NCBI GenBank assembly: GCA_000940995.1
Contig: CP005974.1
Location: forward strand, 434,001 to 498,000
Length of the DNA stretch: 64,000 bases
From: Photobacterium gaetbulicola Gung47
Lineage (GTDB): Bacteria > Pseudomonadota > Gammaproteobacteria > Enterobacterales > Vibrionaceae
Reading direction: 5' to 3'
Part shown: one piece after another, positions 1 through 8,500 of the stretch
Position numbering within the stretch: position 1 is the first letter of the stretch
Layout: each line of letters starts with the position of its first letter
The notes under the pieces: model-generated
Told to the model about the DNA's origin: nothing
The model's input: the letters and a program-made list of their open reading frames with translations, nothing else
Databases searched by the model: none
Position numbers and translations under genes: made by a program

Positions 1-273
1 CTGATCACTAGCTGTGAGGAGCGCCTGCCACACGAAATTATTCCCAAGTTACGGTTTATTGCTTCTATCCGTAACAAGACCGTGCACGAAGAAGGTTATA
101 AGCTCGACGACAAGAAAGGGTTTATCGCTGCCTGTAATGCCTGCGAGAAAGAGCTGACCCCGCGCAGCGGTCGATTTGTCTGGACGGCAGCAGTGCTATT
201 GGTCCTAGGGGTTACGGCGTTGGCAATCTGGTTTTATTCCCTTCACTGGCATCATATTGACTTGACGCCGTAA
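1..273 (+). CDS. 3' end of a gene: C-terminal membrane-anchored protein, partial
   Basis: The frame is open from the first base, so this is the last 90 codons of a gene that begins before the window. The visible part has a charged helical stretch (IRNKTVHEEGYKLDDK, about residues 24-39) that weakly recalls DUF4145-type proteins, then one hydrophobic segment of about 20 residues (visible residues 60-80), then a short histidine-containing tail ending at TAA. It reads as a cytoplasmic domain tethered by a C-terminal membrane helix. A terminator follows about 55 bases later. No function can be assigned from this fragment. Confidence 0.7.
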   Translation: MITSCEERLPHEIIPKLRFIASIRNKTVHEEGYKLDDKKGFIAACNACEKELTPRSGRFVWTAAVLLVLGVTALAIWFYSLHWHHIDLTP

Positions 274-329
274 AAAGGACAATGGCAGAAGCGCCCCCGC
301 CTTACAAAGCGGGTAGAAACGGAGAAAAC

Positions 330-360
330 AAAAAAGGTGCCGATTAGGCACCTTTTTTTT
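330..360 (+). terminator. Rho-independent terminator, probably bidirectional
   Basis: AAAAAAGGTGCC and GGCACCTTTTTT form a stem around a GATTA loop, with a run of T after it on the plus strand and of A before it. It ends the partial gene on the plus strand and could also serve the small minus-strand frame at 375-455. Confidence 0.8.
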
Positions 361-374
361 GAATTTTTTTTTGC

Positions 375-455
375 TTAATAAATCACTGGCAGCGTCATGA
401 GTCCGACAACCACTGCGATCATCATAAGGCCTTGTTTTTGAGAAGGGGTGAACAT
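375..455 (-). CDS. Possible 26-residue small membrane protein
   Basis: A minus-strand frame of 26 codons starts with ATG and ends with TAA. It is preceded by a good ribosome-binding site (AAAAAGGAGCC, with GGAG about 7 bases before the ATG). The peptide has a short polar start (MFTPSQKQG) followed by a single hydrophobic helix rich in M, V, I and L. It ends just before the bidirectional terminator at 330-360. The size, the Shine-Dalgarno sequence and the terminator match the pattern of small single-helix membrane proteins. I do not recognise the family. Conservation at protein level would decide whether it is real. Confidence 0.5.
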   Translation of the reverse strand: MFTPSQKQGLMMIAVVVGLMTLPVIY

Positions 456-1262
456 GATAAGGCTCCTTTTTGCTGCTGGATTGATGTTGTAATTAAGAAT
501 AGCACTGATTTTATGCTTTACTCAAGACAAATCGTCATATTATTGCCATAAAAATAATTTATTAAGCCGTAAAAGTGCTGTTTTTGGTTAAGTGAATTGT
601 GTTTTTTTTGTTGGAGTTAAATTGACCTTATTGGTGTATAGTATGCCGTTTTGATTCAAGTTGTTGTTTTAAAATGACTTAAACTCCTTCTCTGCTGGTT
701 GTTTTATGTTCTGTCTGCGGGTTGAGATGTTTTTGGTGTAAAATGCTGGCCGTAATGGTTGGTGGATCAAAAATGGTGCTATTGAGTTGTTTTATGACAA
801 GCTGCAAGCTTATAGGCAGCTCTCATGACCTGATAAAATGCATATTTGAGTTTTTTTATGTTAAATCACTATTCTTTTGTCTTCATGATCATATTGGTGG
901 CCTGCTGGCGATCTAGTGCTGGTAAATGAATGTTTTTGTTTTTATTTTCCTGTTTTACAAGGGTTTTTGGTTTTACCTTTTGGTGTATTGTAAGCGGTGA
1001 TAAAGCCCTTTGCCGGCAATGTTGCCTAATATGGCCTGTCAGAGGCAAGGTTGAGCGATGCCAATCGTTTGCTATTTGTGGATTCCTGCAGTGGATGATC
1101 TACCGCTCACAGAACATTCAGAGAGATGCCGATTAATATGATTCGCCGCTAGTTATTGGCTTTCCTTGCTAGACAATCGCCGATCAGCTCCTAAACTGAC
1201 CTTGCCACTGACTTAGCCATTATTGCCGTCAGTGACAATGTCATAATAATAACGGTGAAACT
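456..1262. other. AT-rich intergenic region, no supported gene
   Basis: About 800 bases rich in T/G runs on the plus strand. The open frames here (around 722-916 and 930-1136) have no ribosome-binding sites, unnatural composition and no family resemblance. An sRNA or a decayed gene could be present, but nothing in the sequence shows it. Confidence 0.5.
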
Positions 1263-1889
1263 ATGTGGGTTTGGTTAGCCATTGCTCTTTCAGCTCTTCT
1301 ACATATAACGGCGGCTTATCACGGCCCTCGTTGGCAATTCTATATTTTCAAGCCTTTTACCATGCTGCTCCTGATCAGCATTGCTTGGCAGTCCGGAGAC
1401 AGTAGTTTCTACCATCTGGCTATTTTGCTCGGGCTGTTCTTGTCCGTTGTCGGTGATGTCTTCTTAATGTGGCCGAAAGACCGCTTTATACCCGGGGTGG
1501 TCGCTTTCGCTCTGGCGCATATTGCTTATTGCGCCGCTTTCTGGTCCCAGCTTGGCAGCCAGATAGTTTGGTGGCTGCCGGCAATGCTGGCAGCTGCTGG
1601 GGTGATAGTGTTTCTGCTTTTGCTGCCTTCGTTGGGCAAGATGGTGGTCCCGGTTGCAATATACATTACGGTGATTACCCAGATGGCCTGGGCCGCCGGT
1701 GAGTTTTGGTTGACGACGGCATCGACCTCGGCACTGCTGGCATTTGCCGGAGCGGCGGTATTTATGTTTTCCGATCTCTGCCTTGCGATTGATCGTTTCC
1801 GAGGGCCGTTCAGAGCGGCAACCATCATGGTGATGACCAGCTATTTCCTTGCCCAGTCGTTAATCGTTGCCTCGTTACTGGCTATTTAG
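1263..1889 (+). CDS. yhhN: YhhN/TMEM86-family membrane protein
   Basis: 208 residues, almost entirely hydrophobic, with about seven or eight predicted membrane helices. The pattern 'PRWQFYIFKPFTMLLL' near residue 25, and 'GLFLSVVGDVFLMWP' near residue 65, fits the YhhN family, whose eukaryotic relative TMEM86B is a lysoplasmalogenase; the bacterial role is not settled. It acts in the inner membrane if the assignment holds. The gene stands alone, with about 70 bases to the next gene. The ATG follows 'AACGGTGAAACT', a modest Shine-Dalgarno sequence. Confidence 0.8.
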   Translation: MWVWLAIALSALLHITAAYHGPRWQFYIFKPFTMLLLISIAWQSGDSSFYHLAILLGLFLSVVGDVFLMWPKDRFIPGVVAFALAHIAYCAAFWSQLGSQIVWWLPAMLAAAGVIVFLLLLPSLGKMVVPVAIYITVITQMAWAAGEFWLTTASTSALLAFAGAAVFMFSDLCLAIDRFRGPFRAATIMVMTSYFLAQSLIVASLLAI

Positions 1890-1957
1890 TCACTGATTAC
1901 TGAAACTTTTCCGCCGTACAACCTGTCTTTAGATCATACTGGAGATAAGCCATATCA

Positions 1958-2290
1958 ATGGGGAAGGTCATGTCGGAAAACTGGTGCAAAATATATGATG
2001 CGGCTAATGCCCTGGAGGCGCATAGCCTCAAGGGGATGCTGGAAGCTCAGCATATAGCCGTGCACCTTAGCGGGGAAGGGTTAGGCGCTGCTGCGGGGGA
2101 GTTGCCTGCCAATGTGGTGGAAGTGGGATTGTGGGTGAAAGTCTCGCAGCAAGCAGGTGCCCAGCGGCTACTGGAAAAGTATGAGTGCGCCGAGCAAGCT
2201 GGTTGGGTGTGCTCTGGTTGCGGCGAGCATAACGGTAGCCAGTTTGAATTGTGCTGGCACTGTGGCCAGGACAGGCTGGCCCAACCTTAA
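1958..2290 (+). CDS. DUF2007 protein with C-terminal zinc ribbon
   Basis: 110 residues. The N-terminal 75 residues (WCKIYDAANALEAHSLKGML, then the 'ANVVEVGLWVK' strand) fit the DUF2007 'putative signal-transducing' fold. The C-terminus has two CxxC pairs, CSGC and CWHC, about 15 residues apart, typical of a small zinc ribbon. A second ATG four codons in (1970) is close to GGGGAAGG and could be the true start. Function is unknown; it is a small cytosolic protein. Confidence 0.75.
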   Translation: MGKVMSENWCKIYDAANALEAHSLKGMLEAQHIAVHLSGEGLGAAAGELPANVVEVGLWVKVSQQAGAQRLLEKYECAEQAGWVCSGCGEHNGSQFELCWHCGQDRLAQP

Positions 2291-2387
2291 AACATGCATG
2301 TGAAATGCACTTATTTGTCTTTGGTCAAAATATCCTCACTGGGGGAGCGCTACAATGCCGTTATTGTGCCGTGAAGAGAAGACTGAA

Positions 2388-2633
2388 ATGAGTGATAATC
2401 AAGTTCATGCCCATAACCTGCTGAATATGTTATTGGCTGCTGACACCCCATACACTGTTGCTAGCCTGAAGCAGGCGATTGTGGCTGAATATGGTGAAGA
2501 TGTGCGTTTCTACACGTGCAGTCAGCAAGATCTGACTTTTGACGCCCTGATGGCGTTCCTGCTTGACCGTCGTAAGGTGGTTCAGGATGGCGATTACGTT
2601 GCGGCCAACCGCGACCGTATGTGCAACCACTAA
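2388..2633 (+). CDS. YecH-like small metal-binding family protein
   Basis: 81 residues from the ATG at 2388 (preceded by GAAGAGAAGACTGAA). An in-frame ATG 33 bases upstream gives a longer form that looks less natural. The pattern VHAHNLLNML at the start, FYTCSQQDLTFDALMAFLL in the middle and a Cys-Asn-His end match the YecH family, short proteins annotated as metal-binding because of the conserved His and Cys residues. It is monocistronic, with no recognised partner. Confidence 0.7.
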   Translation: MSDNQVHAHNLLNMLLAADTPYTVASLKQAIVAEYGEDVRFYTCSQQDLTFDALMAFLLDRRKVVQDGDYVAANRDRMCNH

Positions 2634-2804
2634 GGTTGGTTCGGGGTGGCTAGCGCCTGCTAGCCGCTTGGATTGGCGGGTGGTAAAAATATCGCCACCC
2701 TGCTGATGGTTTGTTATACTCTTCCGCCTCCGGTTGGCTGTCTGGCCGATCGCTCTTATTTCTTAATATTTCTTTTTACTTATTCTCTATCTGAGGTCTG
2801 CTCT

Positions 2805-3395
2805 GTGGAAATTATTTCTGCGGCGGTCATGCTATTTCTGATCATGGATCCGCTCGGCAACTTGCCGGTTATGTTGTCTATTCTGCGGCATATTGAGCCT
2901 AAGCGCCGTCGCTTTATCATGATCCGCGAACTGCTGATTGCCCTGGTGATCTTGCTGCTGTTTCTGTTTGGCGGTCAGAAAATGCTGAACTTCCTGCATG
3001 TCTCTACCGAGACTGTCAGTATTTCCGGCGGTATTATCCTGTTCCTGATAGCGATCAGGATGATTTTCCCACAGCCAGGAGGCGTAACGGGGCTGGCAGC
3101 GGGGGAAGAGCCGTTTATCGTACCGATGGCAATCCCGATGATTGCCGGACCGTCGGTATTGGCGTCGTTGCTGCTGCTCTCAAACCAAGAGCCGGGGCGG
3201 ACCACGGACTGGGTGATTGCCGTATTGCTGGCCTGGGGCGCGTCGTTTGTGATTTTGATGTTCTACGAGGTGTTCAATCGCCTGCTCGGTGAGAAGGGGC
3301 TCAAGGCTGTCGAGCGCTTGATGGGACTGCTGCTGATCATGATATCGACCCAGATGTTCCTCGACGGGATCCGTAAGTTCTTTATGATGGGCTAG
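2805..3395 (+). CDS. yhgN: MarC-family inner-membrane protein YhgN
   Basis: 196 residues from the GTG at 2805. That start lies after CTGAGG and gives a protein (VEIISAAVMLFLIMDPLGNL) that lines up with E. coli YhgN, also about 197 residues. The longer open frame from 2673 adds an unlikely leader. Six membrane helices are visible, with the MarC signature 'MDPLGNLP' in helix 1 and 'IPMIAGPSVLAS' in the middle. MarC proteins are membrane proteins of unknown transport role; the old link to antibiotic resistance was withdrawn. A terminator follows directly. Confidence 0.88.
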   Translation: MEIISAAVMLFLIMDPLGNLPVMLSILRHIEPKRRRFIMIRELLIALVILLLFLFGGQKMLNFLHVSTETVSISGGIILFLIAIRMIFPQPGGVTGLAAGEEPFIVPMAIPMIAGPSVLASLLLLSNQEPGRTTDWVIAVLLAWGASFVILMFYEVFNRLLGEKGLKAVERLMGLLLIMISTQMFLDGIRKFFMMG

Positions 3396-3411
3396 CAGAA
3401 GTGTGACTTGC

Positions 3412-3441
3412 AAAAAAACGAGGCCAATGGCCTCGTTTTTT
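3412..3441. terminator. Bidirectional terminator between yhgN and the DUF1145 gene
   Basis: AAAAAACGAGGCC / GGCCTCGTTTTTT inverted repeat with a short AAT loop. It lies between convergent genes and carries A and T runs on both sides. Confidence 0.85.
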
Positions 3442-3706
3442 ACATCATGTGCTTGCGGCGGATATCAAGCAGGGCAAAGATGCCGAAGATCAGAATTGAC
3501 CACTTTTCCCAGCGGGTCATGGCGATTTTGTCCCCGAAGGCGCCGATGAAAATCAGCATTTGCAGGCCATGCATCATGAACAGGAACCCGGTCATGATAT
3601 AGAGTGCCATGGCCGCGACCCCCGGAAACGGGTGGAATATGTTGATCAGTAACACCAGCCAAACAAAGCCAATCGCCGCTTTGGCAAGTAAAATCAGTGC
3701 TTTCAT
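3440..3706 (-). CDS. DUF1145 family small membrane protein (YhhL type)
   Basis: 88 residues with about three hydrophobic segments and a basic C-terminus. The start ATG overlaps the rsmD stop codon (ATGA), so it is translationally coupled to rsmD, the same arrangement as rsmD-yhhL in enterobacteria. The motif INIFHPFPGVAAMALYIMTG fits the DUF1145 family. Function is unknown. The stop lies inside the bidirectional terminator. Confidence 0.8.
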   Translation of the reverse strand: MKALILLAKAAIGFVWLVLLINIFHPFPGVAAMALYIMTGFLFMMHGLQMLIFIGAFGDKIAMTRWEKWSILIFGIFALLDIRRKHMM

Positions 3707-4308
3707 GCTTCCTCTCTTTCGAATAAGCGGTAACAAACCTGTCCCGCTGTTTTTTCCCTGTGGAGATGCCAGTGTGCCGGTGTCGCCAGCTCCCCGAGTT
3801 CTTTTTCTGCTTCGATATAAATGACCGCATGCGCAGAGAGCCAATTGTTCTGCTCCAGCAGGGTGATCACCTCATCAATCAGATCTTTGCGAAACGGCGG
3901 GTCGATGAATACCACGTCATGCGGGGTACCGGCTTGTTTCAAAAATGCTAGGCTGTCGGTATTGAGGACCTTGGCATTGTCGGCGCCGACGGTAGTGCGG
4001 TTTTTTTCTAGCTGATCAGCGGCTTTTTTGTCGAGCTCCAGCATGGTGACATGGCTGGCGCCGCGCGACAGGGCTTCGAAACTCAGGCTACCGCTGCCGG
4101 TGAACAGGTCAAGGCAGCGCGATTCGATAATATCCTGCGCCAACCAGTTGAAAACGGTCTCTTTGACACGATCTGTGGTCGGACGGAGGCCTTCGACGTC
4201 GTGAACGGGCAGTTTGCGCCCGCGCCAGCGCCCGCTGATGATCCTTACGAACCCGTCACGTCGGCTGTTTGGCATATTTCGCCCTGATTGTTGTCTGCGT
4301 CTTGTCAT
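3703..4308 (-). CDS. rsmD: 16S rRNA (guanine966-N2)-methyltransferase
   Basis: 201 residues, as expected (E. coli 198). It has the class I SAM-binding loop 'DLFTGSGSLSFEALSRGA' (about residues 67-84) and the catalytic 'VFIDPPF' motif (about residue 132), which matches the DPPF motif of N2-guanine/N6-adenine methyltransferases. It methylates G966 in the small ribosomal subunit. It is divergent from ftsY, as in many gammaproteobacteria, and overlaps the DUF1145 gene by 4 bases. Confidence 0.95.
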   Translation of the reverse strand: MTRRRQQSGRNMPNSRRDGFVRIISGRWRGRKLPVHDVEGLRPTTDRVKETVFNWLAQDIIESRCLDLFTGSGSLSFEALSRGASHVTMLELDKKAADQLEKNRTTVGADNAKVLNTDSLAFLKQAGTPHDVVFIDPPFRKDLIDEVITLLEQNNWLSAHAVIYIEAEKELGELATPAHWHLHREKTAGQVCYRLFEREEA

Positions 4309-4452
4309 AGATTTCTTCGACCGTTTAGAAAATGATAGTATACCTAAACCCCTTGGCTGAAGGCGAAAACATGTATGCCGAAATCATGCCGCTGGGGGTA
4401 TACACCTGTGTTTAGGCCGCAAATTGTACCAATCAAGCTCTAGGATTTGCCA

Positions 4453-5865
4453 ATGGCAGAAAAAAAGAAACGCGGATTATTTTCGTGGTTGGGTTTTGGC
4501 TCTGAGGAGCAGACCGAGCAAACCGAACAAAATCAAGAACAATCAACGGTTTCAGCTGAGGCTGAAGCGGTAAAAGAACAACCGAATGAATCGCTAGACG
4601 CCGAGGCGGCAGCGAAAGCCGAAGCAGCCGCAAAAGCGGCGGCGGAAGCCGAAGCAGCCGCAAAAGCGGCGGCGGAAGCCGAAGCCGAGGCAGCAGCGAA
4701 AGCGGCGGCGGAAGCCGAAGCCGAGGCAGCAGCGAAAGCGGCGGCGGAAGCCGAAGCCGAGGCAGCCGCAAAAGCGGCGGCGGAAGCCGAAGCCGAGGCA
4801 GTAGCGAAAGCGGCGGCGGAAGCCGAAGCCGAGGCAGCCGCAAAAGCGGCGGCGGAAGCCGAAGCCGAGGCTCAGGTCGTGGCCGAAGAAGAAGCCAAGG
4901 CCCAGCTACAAGAAGCCGAGGCCCTACAGGAAAAACCGAAGAGCGAAGGCTTCTTCGCCCGCCTGATGCGTGGCCTGAAGAAGACCAAGACCAATTTCGG
5001 CTCGGGTTTTGCCAGCCTATTCCGCGGCAAGAAAATCGACGACGAGCTGTTCGAGGAGTTGGAAGAGCAGCTGCTGGTGGCCGATGTTGGTATGGACACT
5101 ACTCTCAAAATCATTGAGAACCTGACCGATAAAGCGGATCGCAAGTCGCTCAAAGATGGCGATGCTCTGTACGGCTTGCTGAAAGAAGAGCTGTCCGGCA
5201 TGCTGGCCAAGGTTGAGCAGCCTCTGGTGATTGACCAAGCCAAGAAGCCTTACGTGATCTTGATGGTGGGCGTGAACGGGGTCGGTAAGACAACGACCAT
5301 CGGCAAGCTGGCCAAGCAATTCCAGAGCCAGGGCAAGTCGGTGATGCTGGCGGCCGGTGATACTTTCCGCGCGGCGGCGGTCGAGCAGCTGCAGGTATGG
5401 GGTGAGCGTAACAATGTCCCGGTTGTGGCGCAGCACACTGGCGCGGACAGTGCCTCGGTGATCTTCGATGCGATCGAGTCGGCCAAGGCGAAGAACGTCG
5501 ATGTGGTGATCGCCGATACTGCAGGTCGCCTGCAGAACAAAGGCAACCTGATGGAAGAGCTGCGCAAGATCGTCCGCGTGATGAAGAAGGTGGATCCGCA
5601 TGCACCGCATGAAATCATGCTGACTGTTGATGCTGGCACCGGCCAGAATGCCATCAGTCAGGCCAAGTTGTTTAGTGAGGTGGCACCGGTAACCGGCATT
5701 ACCCTGACCAAGCTGGACGGGACCGCCAAGGGCGGGGTGATATTTGCCATCGCCGATCAGTTCAATATCCCAATCCGCTACATCGGTATCGGTGAGGGGA
5801 TCGAAGATTTGCGCCCGTTTGCGGCGGATGAGTTTATCGAAGCGCTGTTTAGTGACGAGGAATAA
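4453..5865 (+). CDS. ftsY: Signal recognition particle receptor FtsY
   Basis: 470 residues from the ATG at 4453. FtsY is the SRP receptor GTPase that docks ribosome-nascent chain complexes at the inner membrane. An N-terminal acidic A domain contains a run of Ala/Glu/Lys repeats (about residues 49-140). The conserved NG domain follows: P-loop GVNGVGKTT (about 273), DTFRAAAVEQL, DTAGRLQNK and TKLDGTAKGG. A conserved amphipathic region with KKTKTNFGSGF opens the N domain. It is followed 3 bases later by ftsE, the classic ftsYEX operon. Confidence 0.98.
   Translation: MAEKKKRGLFSWLGFGSEEQTEQTEQNQEQSTVSAEAEAVKEQPNESLDAEAAAKAEAAAKAAAEAEAAAKAAAEAEAEAAAKAAAEAEAEAAAKAAAEAEAEAAAKAAAEAEAEAVAKAAAEAEAEAAAKAAAEAEAEAQVVAEEEAKAQLQEAEALQEKPKSEGFFARLMRGLKKTKTNFGSGFASLFRGKKIDDELFEELEEQLLVADVGMDTTLKIIENLTDKADRKSLKDGDALYGLLKEELSGMLAKVEQPLVIDQAKKPYVILMVGVNGVGKTTTIGKLAKQFQSQGKSVMLAAGDTFRAAAVEQLQVWGERNNVPVVAQHTGADSASVIFDAIESAKAKNVDVVIADTAGRLQNKGNLMEELRKIVRVMKKVDPHAPHEIMLTVDAGTGQNAISQAKLFSEVAPVTGITLTKLDGTAKGGVIFAIADQFNIPIRYIGIGEGIEDLRPFAADEFIEALFSDEE
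4598..4872 (+). repeat. 36-bp tandem repeats in ftsY (Ala-rich A domain)
   Basis: A 36-base unit coding for AEAEAAAKAAAE is repeated about six to seven times with only silent or conservative changes (one A-to-V). Copies recur every 36 bases from about 4678 to 4858, with shorter versions before that. The repeat adds a long charged helix to the membrane-proximal A domain, which varies widely in length among FtsY proteins. Confidence 0.9.
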
Positions 5866-5868
5866 GGT

Positions 5869-6540
5869 GTGATTCGGTTTCAGCAGGTAAGTAAGGCTTA
5901 TCGGGGTGGGCGCCAGGCCCTGCAAAAGGTCGATTTCCATCTGCAGCCCGCAGATATGGCGTTCCTGACCGGGCACTCGGGTGCGGGTAAGAGTACCCTG
6001 CTGAAGCTGATCTGTGCCATCGAGCGGCCGAGTGACGGCAAGATCATGTTCAATGGACATGATATTACCCGCATTGATAACAAGCAGATCCCGTTTCTGC
6101 GCCGCAATATCGGGATTATTTTTCAGGATCACAAGTTGTTGATGGATAGAACCATCTACGACAATGTGGCCCTGCCGCTGCGGGTTGAGCAGGCGACCGA
6201 GAACGAGATCAAACGCCGGGTCTCGGCGGCTCTAGACAAGGTCGGGTTGCTGGACAAGGCCCGTTGTTTGCCGATGCAGTTATCGGGGGGAGAGCAGCAG
6301 CGGGTGGGTATTGCCCGGGCCATCGTCAATAAGCCGATGCTGCTGTTGGCCGACGAGCCGACCGGTAATCTCGATGCAGCCCTGTCGCGCCAGATCATGG
6401 CGCTGTTCGAAGAGTTCAACCGGGTCGGGGTCACGGTGCTGATGGCGACCCATGATACGTCGCTGCTGACCACCCATCACTACCGCCGGTTGGATCTGTA
6501 TCAGGGACAGTTAAGGGAGTTAGCCAGTGGCGCAAAATAA
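5869..6540 (+). CDS. ftsE: Cell-division ATP-binding protein FtsE
   Basis: 223 residues with a GTG start. It is an ABC ATPase: Walker A GHSGAGKST (about residues 36-44), Q-loop 'IFQDHKLL', signature LSGGEQQR, Walker B LLADEPTGNLD and H-loop 'ATHD'. It pairs with FtsX at the septum to activate periplasmic amidases through EnvC. It begins 3 bases after ftsY and overlaps ftsX by 14 bases, so the three are co-translated. Confidence 0.97.
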   Translation: MIRFQQVSKAYRGGRQALQKVDFHLQPADMAFLTGHSGAGKSTLLKLICAIERPSDGKIMFNGHDITRIDNKQIPFLRRNIGIIFQDHKLLMDRTIYDNVALPLRVEQATENEIKRRVSAALDKVGLLDKARCLPMQLSGGEQQRVGIARAIVNKPMLLLADEPTGNLDAALSRQIMALFEEFNRVGVTVLMATHDTSLLTTHHYRRLDLYQGQLRELASGAK

Positions 6541-7453
6541 AACGGGTTTTTTTGCCCTGCACAAACAGCAATGTAAGCAGTCACTTACCGACATGATGCG
6601 TCGCCCGCTCGGTAATATACTGACCTTGGCGGTATTGGCGTTTGCGCTGACGTTGCCTGCCAGTTTCTATTTATTCGCCAAAAATGTCACCATGGTGGCT
6701 CAGGTGTGGCAAAGCCCGACCCAAATGACGGTGTACCTCGAGCCTGCGATCTCGGCAGGACAGGCCAAGCAGCTGCATGATGAGTTGGCGGCATGGCCGG
6801 AAATCGCCGGCCTGGAATTGATCTCGCCCGAGCAGGGGCTGGCCGAGTTCCGCCAACAGGCCGGATTTGAACAGGCTCTGAGCTTGCTGGATGACAACCC
6901 GCTGCCGGCGGTGTTAATTATCAAGCCGGCCGAGGCATGGCAAATGGATGCCAAGGCCACCGACCTGGCCTCGCGCTTGCGTCAGCAAAACGGGGTAGAT
7001 GAGGTCAGGCTGGATAGCGACTGGCTCCAGCGTTTGGCTGCGATTAAGCAACTTGTCATTATTCTGGCTATGATTATTTCCGGGCTGATGCTTTTTGCTG
7101 TGTTCCTGGTTGTCGGTAATACCCTGCGATTGCAGGTGCTCAACCAGCGCGATGAAATCCAGGTGATGAAACTGGTTGGGGCAACGGACAGTTTTATCCT
7201 GCGCCCGTATCTCTATACCGGTGTTTGGTATGGGGTGATCGGCGGGGTGGCCGCCTGGTTGCTGACCGCACTGGTCGCGATGCTGCTCGATGGTGCCGTG
7301 GCCCATTTGGCAGATTTGTATGACAGCCCGTTTAGAATGATCGGTTTAGGTTGGGACGAGTCATTGATCCTATTGATGATTTCAGCGTTTCTCGGACTGC
7401 TGGCAGCGCGTTTGTCGGCGGGGCGCCACTTGAAAGAAATTGAACCTATCTGA
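6527..7453 (+). CDS. ftsX: Cell-division protein FtsX
   Basis: 308 residues from a GTG inside the end of ftsE. It has an N-terminal helix (about 30-50), a periplasmic loop of about 120 residues, then three membrane helices with the FtsX/MacB-type segments (ISGLMLFAVFLVVGNTLRL, ending LKEIEPI). It is the membrane partner of FtsE in the divisome. Its length matches the family. Confidence 0.96.
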   Translation: MAQNKTGFFALHKQQCKQSLTDMMRRPLGNILTLAVLAFALTLPASFYLFAKNVTMVAQVWQSPTQMTVYLEPAISAGQAKQLHDELAAWPEIAGLELISPEQGLAEFRQQAGFEQALSLLDDNPLPAVLIIKPAEAWQMDAKATDLASRLRQQNGVDEVRLDSDWLQRLAAIKQLVIILAMIISGLMLFAVFLVVGNTLRLQVLNQRDEIQVMKLVGATDSFILRPYLYTGVWYGVIGGVAAWLLTALVAMLLDGAVAHLADLYDSPFRMIGLGWDESLILLMISAFLGLLAARLSAGRHLKEIEPI

Positions 7454-7575
7454 CATTTTTGACTCTATAAATGGTGTAAATTACGCGGCTTGCTTGCAAT
7501 GAGACCTGTTTTACAGGCATCATTGTCGGTTCATGCAATTTCGTATTGGTACAAAAAATAAACGAGGTTTGTTGA

Positions 7576-8436
7576 ATGGCACAAGAGATGACTTCAATGG
7601 CTCTGGTTACTGCAGATAGTCTGGATAGCTATGTCCAGAGCGTCAACAGCTACCCTATGCTGTCGGCTGAGCAGGAGCGCGAGTTAGCTGAGCGTCTTCA
7701 TTTTGATGGTGATCTCAATGCGGCAAAGGCATTGGTCATGTCCCATCTGCGCTTTGTTGTTCACATTGCTCGTGGCTACTCTGGCTACGGCTTGCCAATG
7801 GCTGATCTGGTTCAGGAAGGTAACATTGGCCTGATGAAAGCAGTCAAGCGCTTTAATCCGGAAGTGGGTGTTCGCCTGGTGTCGTTTGCAGTTCACTGGA
7901 TCAAAGCTGAAATCCACGAATACGTGCTGCGTAACTGGCGTATCGTTAAGGTTGCGACCACCAAGGCACAGCGTAAATTGTTCTTCAATCTGCGCAAGGC
8001 GAAGAAGCGCCTTGGCTGGTTCAACAATGATGAAGTGGCGATGGTCGCCGAGCAACTAGGTGTGGAGGCGAATGAAGTTCGCGAGATGGAATCCCGCCTT
8101 GCCGCCCAGGATCCTGCATTCGAAATGCCGGCAGAAGATGATGATCGCGAGGCCAGTTACAGTGCCCCAGCGTATTACCTTGAGGACAAATCATCTGATG
8201 TTGCATTGAGTGTTGAGGAAAATAACTGGGAAGCGCATGCCAACAACCGCTTGTCGAATGCCCTGTCGAGTCTGGATGAGCGAAGCCAGCATATCGTGCG
8301 ATCGCGTTGGCTTGAAGATAACAAAGCGACCTTGCAGGAGTTGGCAGAACACTACCAGGTTTCCGCCGAGCGGATCCGCCAACTGGAGAAAAATGCGATG
8401 AAAAAGCTCAAGGAAGCCGTCGGCGACTTTGCCTAA
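7576..8436 (+). CDS. rpoH: RNA polymerase sigma-32 factor
   Basis: 286 residues. Region 2 (LRFVVHIARGYSGYGLP, DLVQEGNIGLMKAVKRFNP) and the RpoH box QRKLFFNLRKAKKRLGW (about residues 133-149) identify the heat-shock sigma factor; region 4 ends with RIRQLEKNAMKKLKE. It follows ftsX after 122 bases, the usual position, and that gap will hold its own promoters. In E. coli the mRNA folds into a thermosensor across the start; I did not verify a comparable fold here. A terminator follows. Confidence 0.98.
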   Translation: MAQEMTSMALVTADSLDSYVQSVNSYPMLSAEQERELAERLHFDGDLNAAKALVMSHLRFVVHIARGYSGYGLPMADLVQEGNIGLMKAVKRFNPEVGVRLVSFAVHWIKAEIHEYVLRNWRIVKVATTKAQRKLFFNLRKAKKRLGWFNNDEVAMVAEQLGVEANEVREMESRLAAQDPAFEMPAEDDDREASYSAPAYYLEDKSSDVALSVEENNWEAHANNRLSNALSSLDERSQHIVRSRWLEDNKATLQELAEHYQVSAERIRQLEKNAMKKLKEAVGDFA

Positions 8437-8473
8437 GGATCATGGGTAATTTATCCACAAATCGCAAAGAGAG

Positions 8474-8500
8474 AAAACCAGCCTCAGGCTGGTTTTTTTG
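8474..8500 (+). terminator. rpoH terminator
   Basis: AAACCAGCC / GGCTGG inverted repeat with a TCA loop followed by seven T, 38 bases after the rpoH stop. Confidence 0.85.

Noticed and set aside
722..1136. Two short plus-strand frames in the AT-rich gap
   Set aside because: No ribosome-binding sites, composition dominated by Phe/Leu/Cys from T-rich DNA, no family resemblance.
4433..4843. Minus-strand frame of Leu/Pro/Arg repeats opposite ftsY
   Set aside because: It is the mirror of the Ala/Glu/Lys repeats of ftsY; low-complexity shadow.
5017..6132. Long minus-strand frame opposite ftsY-ftsE
   Set aside because: It overlaps two certain genes, lacks motifs and is His/Gln/Leu-rich, as expected for antisense of GC-rich coding DNA.
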